Part shown: positions 23,901 through 34,759 of the stretch, piece after piece | Position numbering within the stretch: the first letter of the stretch is position 1 | Layout: each line of letters starts with the position of its first letter | Assembly: GCA_905221605.1 (NCBI GenBank) | Contig: CAJNDS010000746.1 | Location: 62,001 to 126,000 of the forward strand | Length of the DNA stretch: 64,000 bases | Reading direction: 5' to 3' | From: Symbiodinium natans | Taxonomy: Eukaryota > Sar > Dinophyceae > Suessiales > Symbiodiniaceae | Made by a program: the position numbers and the translations under genes | Notes under the pieces: generated by a model | Told to the model about the DNA's origin: nothing | The model's database searches: none | The model's input: only the letters and a program-made list of their open reading frames with translations

Positions 23901-26900
23901 ATAGGGGAACAACCTTAGATGTACAAGTCTCAATCCTTTGATCCAAGAGTCTTGCTTCGAAGGCTTGCGGGAAGTCATACCATACTCGTGAAGGGTTTAG
24001 GGTTTAGGGTTTAGGGTTTAGGGTTTAGGGTTTAGGGTTTAGGGTTTAGGGTTTAGGGTTTAGGGTTTAGGGTTTAGGGTTTAGGGTTTAGGGTTTAGAG
24101 GAGTTAAAAATCCAAGCAAAGATCTGGAGCCTATAAAAAGCGTGCCCCTATCATATAAGATCGGGTCCCTTGGGTAAGGAGAGTATGTAAGTTTAGGTGT
24201 TTTTCAGGGAGAGGCTATGTCACGAAAGCTCGCGTAGCGAAGCTGGAGTTTTATCTGCTTTAGCAGCAGGGGGCCGACCACGGCCAGAAAACAGCGTATT
24301 ATTGATACTATCTTATTAGGGGGGGGGGTGGGGGGGGGGGGGTAAATTGATATATATCACACGAATTCCTTGGTTTTGGAAAGGGGGGGGGGGGGGGGGG
24401 GGGGGAGGGGGGGGGAGGGGGGGGGGGTAAATTGATACATCACACGAATTCCCTGGTTTTGGAGGGGGGGGGGGTGGGGGGGGGGGGGGGGGGTAAATTG
24501 ATATATCAATACCTTAAGGGGAGGCGTTTTTACGTCAAGACCTGACTCCGTCGAGTGTTGACCGCAGCGCGTGAGTCAGGGTCCCAGCACAACATGCGTC
24601 GCCGCCCACTAGTGATGTGTTGATTGCAACAAGCTAGTTGATTGCAAGAAGCTAGTATCTACCCAACACTGCGACGGCTGAAAAGAAGACGCTGGCCCCT
24701 CAAGCATGCCTCCAACTGGGCCCTGCCCGCACTTTCTCTTGCAACTTTGTTCTTGCTTCCGGCCCCCGAGCTTTCGTCCTCCCTGCCTCCGGCCCTCAAG
24801 TAAGATCAGGTCGTGTGGGTAAGGAGAGTACGTAACCTTTGGCGTTTTTCAGGGAGAGGCTTCGTAAGAGCAGGCTGCCTGACTTCTAAGTTCTGGTGTT
24901 TTTGGCAGATGCTGCATGGGTCTCCTGCACAGGTTTGTGCGGGCTTCAACACGGGCCTCCAACACGGGCCTCCTACGGGGACCCTTGGCAACTTGCAGGC
25001 TGCTTACGTGCCACTTACGTGCCACTTACCACTTACGCGCCACTTACGGCCACTTACGTGCCGCTTACATGCCACTTACATGCCGCTTACATGCCGCTCA
25101 GGCCACTTGCGAACTTACGGGCCCCTCATGGGCCTTCGCGCCACTTACAAGCCTATATAGAGCCATTCGCGAGCCACTTACGGGCCTCTGGCTGCTTCGA
25201 GCCTTCTGCGGAACTGGTCTTGGAGTTCGAGCGACGAGAGCTTGCTTGACGAATGCTGCGCCCGTTCGACTGACAAAAAAACGGGGCCCTGACAAACCCT
25301 GGATCGGGTTGAATTCTCACGAGAGCTTACTCAAAGACAGGGTCGACGCAAAAACATGCTTACACAGGATAGCCAAGCCTCAGCCCTTTTTGACCTTACA
25401 AGCTTCTCATTTGCTCTTCCCCGAGACATCCCCTCACATGTGCCTCACATGCCACTCGCCAGCCACTCACCAACCCAACCGCAACCTCTTATATGATAGG
25501 GGCACGCATTTTATAGGCACCTGATCATCCCCTTGAAAAAAGCAGCCCCTCAGTTCAACCTCAGTGGAAGTACCAACATCCTTCGCATGAAGCTGGCCGA
25601 CTGGTACTTAAGGCTCCCTAGTTCCCTATCGTACCGGCCTTCCCTCCTCCACTCCCCCCCTGCAACACCCCTGAGTTGGAGCAGGAGTGCCCCTGAACCC
25701 TTAAGGGACATGCCTTAAGTCATATTCAAGATCCCGCTATAAATTCAGGTCTCTTCCCCTAAGCCCTAAACCCCACTAGCAAGCTGAAAAAGGGGCCATA
25801 CACAAGGATCGTTCACCTAAGCCCTAAACCGCAAGCTGCCAAAGAGGTGGACTCTTACAACCCAAATCACCTCTGTTTCCCTAAACCCTAAACCCTAAAC
25901 CCTGGACTAGGCCCCAGACCCTAGACCCTAAACCCTAAACCCCTTGCCCCTTAACCCAAACCCTAAAACCCCCCTGCGAAGAGGTGTATTCTTACAACTC
26001 CAATCACCTGCAGCTCGCCGCAGCGGTCGCTGTGACAGTGACGGGCCTCGACATCCAGCAGGCCCGAGATCCTACTTGGTTAGGGTTTAGGGTTTAGGGT
26101 TAGGGTTTAGGGTTTAGGGTTCTAGGTTCTAGGGTTTAGGATTTAGGGTTTGGGGTTCCTCGAACCTGAGTCGGTCTGCGTTGAGGTCTCGTCTCTATCT
26201 TGATGGTCTCAGAGGGGTTGGTGCCCGACATCCGAGACTCACACGCACGCAGAGTCCTGAACGGTCGAAACCTTACTCAACTTACAGTGCAGCATCGTGT
26301 GCCCCATCCGGCATCCTCCTGTTTTGGGAGGTGATTCAGAAGTACCTTGTGGAGGCTTTTGACATGAAGAACAGCTCATACCCTGGCAGGCCCAGACTTT
26401 TTTTGAAGTTACAGCTTCAGGGCATTCTGGGCCTACACCCCAACCGAACAAGAAGGGTTTAGGGTTTAGGGTTCTGAAGCTTAGGGCTGCTCAAGCTTCG
26501 GGCTTCTCAAGCTCAGGGCTTCTAAAGCTTAGGGCTTGAGGCGACGCATGCCCGCGGCAGAGCACTGCATATGTGTTTGGAAGCATTGGGCATTTCCATT
26601 CCAAGTGTAGAGGGTGAGGGCCGTCAAAGCTGGGGGCCGCCGTCTTGGAGTTGCCAACAAGCGCATACTTCAGAATGCCCGTAGCGCGTCGCCAGATTTC
26701 TTCAGCATTTCCGACATCCCCACTGGGTGTACTGACGCACCGTCTCAACACCCCCCCCCCCCCCCCCCCCCACATTCCCGGCGCCGCCCCGAACCGGCTC
26801 ATAAACCCTAAACCCTCGTCTCATAAGTCTCCACGCCAATGCTGCAGTTGCCCGGACTTCGGTGCCGACCTCTTCACGACAGGACTCGAGCCGGCAAGAC

Positions 26901-29900
26901 TCGTCTAGGTTTAGGGTTTAGGGTTTGGTTTAGGGTTTAGGGTTTAGGGTTTAGGGTTTAGGGTTTAGGGTTTAGGTTAGGGTTTAAGGTGTTCATGCGA
27001 AGTCGCAAGCCTTCTCGCCAAGGTTGCTCAAAAGCATCGAAAAAAACCCTCGGTAGGCCCTTATCGGGAGATGGCACATTTTCCCTTAATTGGGTGTAAG
27101 AAGACAACATCTAGGAATATTTTTCAGAGGGTTTTAGCAACCTTCCTCGAACCCCGTCAAATCCCTCACCGAACCATCCCCTCCCCCAAACTCTAGCACG
27201 TTTTTTTTTGGGGGGCGGGACGCAAAAAACCGAGTTATCCCCGAAGGATTCTGCCCTACTCTGAACTGGAGAGTTGAGGGCTCCGTTTGACCCGACACCC
27301 TAGAACTACCCGAAGACCTCCAAGCCCCGTACAAGGAGAGGACTACGAGAAGTTCATGAAGTCCCTCTTGGGCTACGAGGCCCCAACAACCAGGGTTCAG
27401 GGATCACAGCTGTTTTGGGGGGCTCAGGGTTTTGGGGTTTTGAGGTCAAGGTTTTTAAATTCGCACTTTCTCATTCCAATTGCAGAAGGAGGGTCAAGGA
27501 CCAAGGGTTTAGGTTTTGGGAGATTCGGTGCTGGTTTCCATGTGCGCTGGCGAGCTCCATGTCCATCCTAGAGTTTGATCTCAATGGCAGGCCTGAAACC
27601 TTCAGGAACCGGTATGATGCAGACCTCCAACGGGCTTTTAATGTCGGCAGCATGCGTGGGGCCGGTTCGGGGACGACGAGAGAGTCTTTTTATTTTCAAG
27701 TCAAAACCTCAAGCCCTGAATCCTTATACGATTCAGTGGGCTGATTGGAAGTAGTCCCCATTCCAGACATGCCTAAACCCCAAAACGTCTTTGAGGGTTT
27801 ATGTTGAGGACGATTGTTTGGAAGGCTGGGAAGCCGGATTTTGAGATTGACAGGTCTACAAGAAGTCCCTCATCGACGCCAGCGAGGTCGACGCCACACC
27901 CTTCATGAAGGCTGGATGTGCGTTTTCAGAGCTTCATTGGTTTATAGGGTCGATAGGCCTTAAGCCCCAACCCTAAACCCTAAACCCTAAACCCTAAACC
28001 CTAAACCCTAAACCCTAAACCCTAAACCCAGCAAGCCAACGAGGCTGGCAGGCTTCGGCTTGAGGGTTCGGATGTTGCTTTTCAGTTTGGATTAGCATGC
28101 TAGGGTTTAGGGTTTAGGGTTTCGGGTTTAGGGTTTAGGGTTTAGGGTTTTGTAGGGTTTAGGGTTTAGGGTGTAGGGTGTTCTTTTCTGGGTCGCGCTG
28201 TCGAGTTGTCCGGCCCTCGTCAAGACCCCTGTAAACCCTAAACCCTCAACCGGACCATTGCCAGGACATGTACACCCTCTATGGGGCGCCTCTGCTGCCC
28301 GTAGCAGTCGCTGAGGGATGCGCAAGGCCTTCTTTCACTTTATGGGGGCTTCAAATCTTACTTAGCTCATAGTTGAACTTTAAGCTTTTTGGGTTTCCTT
28401 ATTGGGGGGGCTTACGACATTGGGTACCTTACGGGGGTCTTCATTCACAGGGGATCCTACTATTTGGGGTCTAGAATAGGGGTCCCTGAGTATCGAAAAC
28501 CCCCATTTAGTAGAATAATAACGTTTAACTTCGCCAATCGTTGACTCTTTTGGGGTTTCCCTACTTCATAGGAACAAAAAAGTTTAACCTATTTTTTCCT
28601 TGGCTCGTGGAGAAGTAAGTATAGGGTGTGGGGGAATGTTCGGCTCGGCAATCTTCCAGCACCACGGTGAACTCTAGGGCCTCTAGGGTTTTTATTTCCA
28701 CCCATGATAAAGGCTTGAGGGTCTACCCCTAAACCCTAAACCCTAAAGCCACCCTAAGCCCACTGAGGGGTTTAGGCTTGGAAGGCCCTGTTGCAAAAGG
28801 GGTTGGGGTTCGAAGTCGAGAGTGGTGCCACTTTTTTTTGGGCTTCTGGCGTCCCATATATATATATATATATATTTATATACATATATACATATATATA
28901 TATATGTGTGTGTGTGTATGTTGTGTTGTGTTATGTTATGTTATGTTATGTTGCGTTATGTAATGCAAGTGAGCAAGCAAGTAAGAAAGTAAGCAGGTCT
29001 GTAGGTAAGTCTGTATTTATCTTCTGTTATGATTCTTGCTATGATGGTTGGCCATGTGGGACTCAACGGCGGCTGACTTCGGCCTAGCTGTTTCGGGCTT
29101 AGGTAAGTTATGCAGTAGCATTTAGTATTTTCGGGTTTAGGGTCCAGGGTGTAGTGTTTCATGTATGCTTGGGAGAACTGAGCGTTCGGGACCACAGGTT
29201 TGTGCATCTTGGCAGTCAACCTCATCAAGCCCCAAATAGTTGACAACACATGTGCCGGGCTGCGGATTGCAAGGGCCATAGCGAGGCCGGGTATATGCGG
29301 GACTCTCCAGTCGATGGGCATGCTTGGGCATCAGGCTCCCTAGTTTAGAGAACCCCCCCCCCCCAAAGAGTGTGGAACCGGAACAAAGCAAGGATTATGG
29401 CTTCGGCCACTTCCTCATGTGCTTCGACAGCATCAAGGGCTTCACCAAGGAGTGTGAAGAGGTGGGATTTGCCATCGCCCAGGACTTACTTGAAGGTTCA
29501 TGGTACTTACTAACCACTTATAACTGTACTTATAACCCTACTTATAATACCCCTCAGTTATAATTTAGTTAGTAAAGTACCATGAACCTCCAAGTAGACA
29601 TTGGCTCACTTAGCCAATCGTTGAACTTTCAGCTTTTGGGGCTTCCTTATTTCTTAGGAAGAACAAAGTTAAACTTCTTAGCTAGCAGTTGAACTTTTTT
29701 TCTTTTTGGCCTTTCTTGTTTAGTAGGAAGCACCAAAGTTAAACTTTCCCCCTGGTTTTTGGAGAAGCAACTCTAAACCCTAAACCCTAAACCCTTTGTG
29801 ACCACAGCTCCGGTGCGTTGTCAACAGTAGCATCAGCAAAAGGCAGCACTTGGGATGATCCCCTTCTACAAACAGTCCGTCTTGGTAGCCCACTGGTGCC

Positions 29901-32431
29901 CTTTACCCTTTCTTGGTTTCTGGGTTCCCTTGTAAAGTAACCAACACAAAAAAAGGGACCCTTATTGTGAGATGGTTACTGGGCTACCAGGCCGTAATAG
30001 GGATTATAGTACCTGTATGATAATCCCCAAGAAGGACTCTTACTATAAGGGGCAACATCCCAAGGCAACACCCTCAAGTTGTTGAACCTTCCCTCACCGA
30101 ATGCGGACTCCGGGAACGGAGTGTCAGAACTTGAGCAGTTCTCTCAATGAGGTTCCCCCTTTCTTGGGCCCTACATAGTCGGGCACCTTATATATAAAAG
30201 GGATCTCTAAACAGGACCCTACGTTAGAGAGCCACCTACCGAGAACGAAGGCACAGCAGCGAGTGGCTTGCAGTAAGAAACGGCTCAGGGCACCTGAGCT
30301 AGGACCGCCAAACCCCGAACCGGCCGAGCAAAAACACGAAACCAGAACCCCAAGCCTTACTTCGCCGTTAGCTGAACTTTGTAACTTTTTGGGTTTCCTT
30401 ACTTAGTAGGAATATTGAAGTCTCACCCTTTTTAGTTGGTTATTTGGGCAGTAAGAATCCTTGAACTCTATAAACCCTAAATCCCCAATCCTTGAACCCT
30501 AAACCCCAAATCTTGAACCCTAAACCCTCAACGCAAAACCTTGAACAACCAACCCCCAAACCTTGAACCCTAAACCCTAAACCCCAACCAAACTCCAAGC
30601 CCTAAACCCCACACCCCAAGCAAACTCCAAACCCTAAACCCTAAGTTCTGGAAGCCTATGGCCTGGGTCAGGCGCAGTGCCACATGGACCCAGGCGCTCT
30701 CTTCCGGGCAGTGGGGGGGGGGGGGGGGGGGGGTTTGTGCTTGTTGTTAAGGTGGCTGTACCTTTCTTGCCTTGTGGCAACGTTTAGGATTTAAGGTTTA
30801 GGGTTCAGGTTTACGCAGAGACCTGGATGGAAAAAAGGGTTTAGGGTTTGGGGTTTAGGGTTTGGGGGGGTCTGCCATGGGGCCGGGATGGAACCAGGGG
30901 GGCTTTCAGCACCAAGATGCCAGGAGCGTTCGGCTTCATCCCGCTCTATGACCGGAAGAACAACTACTACATGCAGGCTTTTTTTTCTCTTAAGAAAAGG
31001 GCTTGCTTCGCCTTTTTGGGTTTCCTTATTTAGTAGGAATACTAAAGTTTAGCCATTTTTCCCCTTGGTCTACTACATGCAGGCTTTTTTCGCTCTTAAG
31101 ACAAAGGGTTTTAGGGTTCAGGGCTTCGGGTGTTTTAACATAGGTTGCTTTGAAATAGTTTTATCTTGTAGTACCCCCCCCTAATCCTTATATATATATA
31201 TGTGCATGTATATATATATGTATATATACACACATATATATATAATTATAATCGTTATAAAGCCGCAAAATTCAAGTTTATCCCCCTACCCTAGTTGAAG
31301 GGTTTCGGGCTTGGGGTTTAGGCGGAAGCCTTCTGACATAGAAGCGCAGGATTGGCGATACGGGCATAGCCTGTAATCCGAGGACGCCAATGTCTGATAG
31401 CGTCATCCCTTTTTTAAAGCGTTTAGGGTTTAGGGAGTAGGGGTATTTCCCAAAATAGAGGTACCTCGTTTATACCCAAATAGAATGGAACCCCCGTAAA
31501 AGGGACCCCCAAAAAGGGTACCCCCCCCCCCCCCCCATTTTCGGAAACCCTCCATATGGGGTTTGGGCTTAGGAATATCGGGTTTAGGGTTGGGATGTTC
31601 CCCCATGTACGATTCTTGTTCCCCTCTTCTCATCCCCACTAAGGACTGTCAGCATAAGGGGGAACATCCCAAGTTTAGGGTTTAGGGTTTAGGGTTTAGG
31701 GTTTAGTAGTTTAGGGTTTAGGGTTTCTCCATGTTGCAGGTGGTGGCCGCCGAGATCCCTCCAACTGGCTACTACCCTCTCAGCGGCATCCCAGAGTACC
31801 TGGCACCTTCGTCCTAGTTTGAGAGCCTAAACCCTAAACCCTAAACCCTAAACCCTAAACCCTAAACCCTAAACCCTAAACCCTAAACCCTAAACCCTAA
31901 ACCCTAAACCTTCGTCCTGGTATGAAGCGTGGTTCTTCCTTCAATTTGGGTCTCAGGGTCCTTTTCTACAAGGGAATCCGGCAATTGAAGAACTCCTAAG
32001 GTGCTTTCGTTGAAGGCTCAGGGTGTCTTGGGTTTGGGTTTAAGGGTTTAGGGTTTAGGGTTAGGGTTTAGGGTTTAGGGTTTAGGGGTTTCGGGTTTAT
32101 CGAGTTGGGTGTTCAGGGCCTAGGACTCACGAGTCAGCAGCTTGCCCTGGCACGCCTCAAACAGGCCCGGGGTTTGACAAACGAGATTTATAGGATTTTG
32201 GGACATCACATTGTTTTACATCATTGATATTGTTGCATTATAAGGTTTTTTTGCAACAACACTTCTTTTATAATTAATACTGCTGTTATTACTGTCTGTT
32301 ATTCTATGGTTATGTTATCATTAATAAGTCCGCGGCGGAAGTGCTTGCAGGCTGTCGCCATCAAGCCGCACATCGACGCCATCATGACGCAGACTGTCTC
32401 GGCCAATCCCATGGAGCTTCCGTCTGAGTAG
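17952..32431 (+). CDS. Serine beta-lactamase-like hydrolase (PF00144 type), about 15 exons, N-terminus incomplete
   Basis: Exons: 17952-17978 (SNYAVA), 18200-18264 (GRLFTYEGGNFTL), 18627-18679 (STSKWPSAMM, the catalytic S-x-x-K), 19380-19462 (GLVNDGSVASLDDPV then LPWW), about 20589-20663 (LLSFTSGFGDGHPG), 21591-21690 (CAQYIYENVPW), 25984-26061 (VYSYNSNHLQL, the Y-x-N motif), 26331-26389 (IQKYLVEAFDMKNSSYP), 26848-26882 (PDFGADLFTTG), 27336-27379 (EDYEKFMKSLLGYE), 27854-27910 (SLIDASEVDATPFMK), 29393-29463 (YGFGHFLMCFDS), about 30898-30976 (PGAFGFIPLYDRKNNYYMQ), 31740-31802 (AAEIPPTGYYPLSGIPEYL), 32351-32431 (final exon with TAG). Most donors are GC; 26883 is GA. About 315 residues are recovered, fewer than the usual 400 or more, so the leader and perhaps one mini-exon after 21690 (TPGW near 22352?) are missing. 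Eukaryotic members are hydrolases or esterases of unknown substrate; drug resistance is not implied. Confidence 0.9.
18071..18183. repeat. CCCTAAA array just upstream of a beta-lactamase exon
   Basis: About 16 units ending 17 bases before the exon at 18200. Comparable arrays flank neighbouring exons at 17834-17929 and 18707-18803. Confidence 0.95.
20962..21129 (+). CDS. Candidate terminal exon in the beta-lactamase-like gene intron, unassigned
   Basis: After CTTAATAG, 55 codons to TAA, reading GLARALEANTRAARQWRREN and continuing with basic residues. It does not fit the beta-lactamase fold, so it may be incidental or part of another gene. Confidence 0.3.
   Translation, partial: DIGIAHGLARALEANTRAARQWRRENRPNETKAPAFKKTRMSGYATANLQERERY
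21695..21840. repeat. TTTAGGG array directly after a beta-lactamase exon
   Basis: About 20 units starting within a few bases of the exon end near 21690. Confidence 0.95.
22954..23607 (+). CDS. PARP-like ADP-ribosyltransferase with signal peptide and transmembrane segment, intronless
   Basis: 217 codons from ATG to TAG with no intron, on the same strand as the surrounding beta-lactamase-like gene and inside its intron. Residues 1-25 form a Leu-rich signal peptide. The fold resembles the PARP/ART catalytic core: RLYHVTAHGDAI (H46), GTFGGGIYFADT (Y73), and GYDSLYATG followed by GPEYVVFNKDQV (E200). This gives the H-Y-E triad expected of an NAD-dependent ADP-ribosyltransferase. Unusually, residues 120-141 are a strong hydrophobic helix placed between the second and third parts of the fold, followed by an acidic, Met-rich stretch to about 160. 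Target and location are unknown; secretory-pathway membrane is inferred. A retrocopy origin would explain the lack of introns, but no poly(A) tract was seen. Confidence 0.82.
   Translation: MAARHLLLLLGGLLSLLQAPSTFLASRFTVPPKRSTHGREVKRLYHVTAHGDAIRKDGFMIPGDKGTFGGGIYFADTVAAAVSKATSSGFLVVADVHVGKAMSVSEQKPQDWSLSGSNGWLVLLAVMAVAALVLVGAMYLYELVTDADFGASGDLMDMMGLSPPLDSFPASEGDWASCFRTLQEAGYDSLYATGIDTGPEYVVFNKDQVEIVEVRRM
23993..24099. repeat. TTTAGGG array
   Basis: About 15 perfect units downstream of the ADP-ribosyltransferase gene. Confidence 0.95.
24128..25520. mobile_element. 1.4-kb element with about 33-bp terminal inverted repeats
   Basis: Left end GCCTATAAAAAGCGTGCCCC then TATCATATAAGA; right end TCTTATATGATAGGGGCACG then CATTTTATAGGC. 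Inside: a 65-bp direct repeat (24160-24215 and 24802-24867), long G-runs, and a degenerate GCCACTTACGTGCC tandem at 25000-25180. No transposase frame is evident, so it is non-autonomous. It sits in the large beta-lactamase intron. Confidence 0.7.
24321..24495. repeat. G-run tandem repeat
   Basis: Three copies of a G-run of 12 to 40 bases followed by TAAATTGATA..CACACGAATTCC..GGTTTTGGA. Confidence 0.9.
25843..25880 (+). pseudogene. Degenerate partial copy of a beta-lactamase exon
   Basis: AAGAGGTGGACTCTTACAAC and the next 15 bases match, with about six changes, the true exon start at 25978-26012 (SYNSNHL region). Here SYN-P-NHL is followed by loss of the frame and a CCCTAAA repeat. Confidence 0.65.
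28030..29392. other. Beta-lactamase intron
   Basis: Two TTTAGGG blocks, nested family G/A elements, a (TA)n(GT)n tract (28855-28925) and TTATG repeats. No exon-like frame that fits the gene. Confidence 0.55.
28364..28607. mobile_element. Family G element with a nested family A element
   Basis: Family G (GTTGAACTTT..CTTTTTGGGTTTCCTTATT..) is interrupted after CCTTATT by a family A element (about 28396-28506, GGGGGGCTTACGA to TCGAAAACCCCCA). Family G then continues with TTTAGTAG. A second family G copy follows. Confidence 0.65.
29499..29597. mobile_element. Single-family inverted-repeat element at a beta-lactamase exon edge
   Basis: GGTTCATGGTACTTACTAAC at the left, mirrored by TTAGTAAAGTACCATGAACC at the right; AT-rich centre. 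A relative is at 58770-58830. Confidence 0.75.
29606..29768. mobile_element. Two tandem family G elements
   Basis: Two consecutive copies of GTTGAACTTT..TTTCCTT/TTTCTTG..TAGGAAG..AAAGTTAAACTT. Other copies: 5724-5760, 30361-30445, 31001-31069. Confidence 0.75.
29881..29990. mobile_element. Family F element without a telomere array
   Basis: Ends CTTGGTAGCCCACTGGTGCC and ATGGTTACTGGGCTACCAG. The middle reads GGTTTCTGGGTTCCCTTGTA, the position where the other copies hold arrays. Lies in a beta-lactamase intron. Confidence 0.8.
31827..31910. repeat. CCCTAAA array in the last beta-lactamase intron
   Basis: About 12 units, 24 bases after the exon end at 31802. Other blocks in this gene: 22427-22514, 26905-26992, 27970-28029, 28101-28170, 31674-31727, 32040-32090. 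Confidence 0.95.
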
Positions 32432-33205
32432 CATGGGTAGGGTTTTAACATGGGTTTAGGGTTTTAGGGCTTTAGGGTTGATGGTGTAGAGTTTTGGGTT
32501 GAGGGCTTGGTGTAGGGTTGATGGTTTCGGGTTTTAGGGTTTTAGGCCCCAGATTCTGGAAAAATAAAGCTTCGGCTTCTTTAAAGCTTTTACTTTTAAG
32601 CCAAAAATAGGAGCCCGAGAGTTTTTTGAACCCCGCCATTTTTTCTTTAAATGTGGGGGGTTATCCCCATACGAAATCCACCCTAATGGAAAGTAGTCTT
32701 CCAGCGGGCTTCCGGACAAAACAAAGTCTTTAAATATGGGGGGTATTGATTAAACAGGTGCTCGGGTTAATTCATTTGATACGAAGCTGTAGGCTGAAAG
32801 AGCCTCCCCTTCGCTCTGTAGAAGAAGAGCACACTCACCCCCTAAACCCGGCTGTCACAGTTAGCAGGAAGCCGCGCTACGCTGATTGAGACCTTGATTT
32901 TGCTTGCGACATGAGGAGCAGTTGAGCCACAACCCGCAGTTTCTTTCCCTGAGCCTGGCCGATGTCAACTATTGCCTGAATCTTGGCTCATGAATTTGCC
33001 CTAAGTCTCCCTAAACCCTGAACCCTGAACCCTTAACCCTAAACCCTAGACCCTGAACCCTGAACCTCCTTACTTGCGGTTTCAGGGCCACGCTTGCGAT
33101 TCGGAGTCTCGGAGTCTTAGGAGTTACAAAGGTCAATACCCAGACAAGGCTGGGTAGGGGAGTTGGAGTTTAGAGATGAGAGGTCCTTGGCTGCGTGTAA
33201 TGAGC
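32432..33205. other. 3' flank of the beta-lactamase-like gene
   Basis: GGGTTT-type degenerate repeats and AT-rich DNA, a short CCCTGAA block (33013-33065); no gene supported. 33250-33600 is open on the minus strand but low-complexity in part. Confidence 0.5.
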
Positions 33206-34211
33206 TAGGGTTTAGGGTTTAGGGTTTAGGGTTTAGGGTTTAGGGTTGGAGCATGGTTTCCCCTGTGTTCAGGAAGGGGAGGAAGCGGAGAGGGGGGGGG
33301 ACGGGGAGTGAGAGGGGAGGGCGAGGGGGAGGGGTTGCAGGATCCACCTCTGCTGCCTAGGAAGCCAGAGGAAGTAACTTCCTCTAGACCAAACGCCATG
33401 AAATGAAGCACCCTCAATCTGAATTCCGGACGTTCACTTATCTCCAGGCCCAGAAAGCAGAGAAGGCTACCCTTGAAATCTCTAGGTTGCTTGGAACTTA
33501 GCCCACTAAATCTCCGACCCCACGCAAACCTCCTTTGTGATAGACATGCCCAAATTTGGTTGAAATCCTGATCCCGAAGCATCAAACCCCTATCCCCTAA
33601 ACCCCAAACCCTAAGCCCTAAACCCTAAACACTATTGATCTGAGGAACTGCAAGCTACACCCGTCCAGCTGCGCTTGAGCCTATGCAGCTCCTCAGGGCC
33701 CCCTGTTCCCTCGCACGGCGGGGTTTAGGGTTTAGGGTTTAGGGTTTAGGGTTTAGGGTTTAAGGTGTTCAGTATTCTTTTGTTGCTGCAGGTTGCAGAA
33801 AACCTTGAGTAGACAATATGAGACAGTTCGTTCAAGTAAATTTCTAGTTCCTACATGGGGTGAGTGTGCGGGAGATGAACAGTAAAGCTAGCAGGGAGGG
33901 AGAGTGTTTAGGTTCACTGCAGGGCTTAGGGTTAGGGAATATTTTGCGCTAGGCTTGGAGGTTGGGTGAGTGAGAGCCTGCGAGCACACAAGTACCATGA
34001 GGTAAAGAGTTGGGTTTTAGGTTTAGGGTTTAGGGTTTAGGTTGGGCAATGATGCTGAAGATCTTTGTTGCTGAGGAGATAACTTGGCTTTTCCGCTTGG
34101 GGGTCTAGGCTAGCAGCAGTTTTGTGGCAAGGTCTGTCTCGAGGCAACAATCATGCCAGTTTTAATAGCTGACCCCCCCTCTCTTCCCCAATCACTTTGA
34201 AGAGACGCGGT

Positions 34212-34613
34212 TCAGTTTAGAGGGCGCCGGGGCCTACCCAGAGGTGCTTGACCTTTGAAGTTGGAGTTCGCGAAGGGGCCACGACACACTGCAAGCAATC
34301 TTACCGCCCTCCCCAATTTCTTGATTCGAGATCGATAACGAAGCAGCCTGATGCCAGTCCATGTTGAAATGCCTTTTGGGGTCGTGGCTTCAATGGTGCC
34401 TGGCTCTAGCCAACAGAGTGCAGTGCCACAGGCCAAGTAGCCATCATTCCTTTTCGCGTCGTGGCACAAGCCCGCTATACTGGCCACGACTGCCTCTGGG
34501 GATAAAACAGCTTGGGCCAGCCGGCTTCTTTGGGTTTTAAACCCTACAACGGCTTGAGGTTCCAGGTAAAGATAAGGGACCGTGCCCATAGTATGAAGGA
34601 GCGTATATGCCAC
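34212..34613 (-). CDS. Hypothetical open frame of 133 codons, minus strand
   Basis: Longest repeat-free minus-strand frame in the 33-35 kb region. Composition is plausible (Ala/Leu/Arg-rich), with no recognised motif. It lies between a short TTTAGGG block and a family B element. Could be chance. Confidence 0.25.
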   Translation of the reverse strand: MAYTLLHTMGTVPYLYLEPQAVVGFKTQRSRLAQAVLSPEAVVASIAGLCHDAKRNDGYLACGTALCWLEPGTIEATTPKGISTWTGIRLLRYRSRIKKLGRAVRLLAVCRGPFANSNFKGQAPLGRPRRPLN

Positions 34614-34643
34614 GGGCAGAGTGACAAGACATTGAATAAGCTC

Positions 34644-34759
34644 CCCTAGGGGGGCCCATGTACCTTTGTAGTATACGCGTACTTGGGCCTTATGAAGAGA
34701 ACCGACATAGTGGCTTTAGGGCCCAAGTGTATACTATCCAGGTACATGGACCCTTAGGG
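34644..34759. mobile_element. Family B element with CTC target duplication
   Basis: Same ends and inner motif as 1836-1940; CTC lies immediately on both sides (34641-34643 and 34760-34762). Confidence 0.85.

Noticed and set aside
24896-25524. 202-codon plus-strand frame
   Set aside because: Most of it is a degenerate GCCACTTACGTGCC tandem repeat inside the 1.4-kb inverted-repeat element; Thr/Leu/Ala repetition, no domain.
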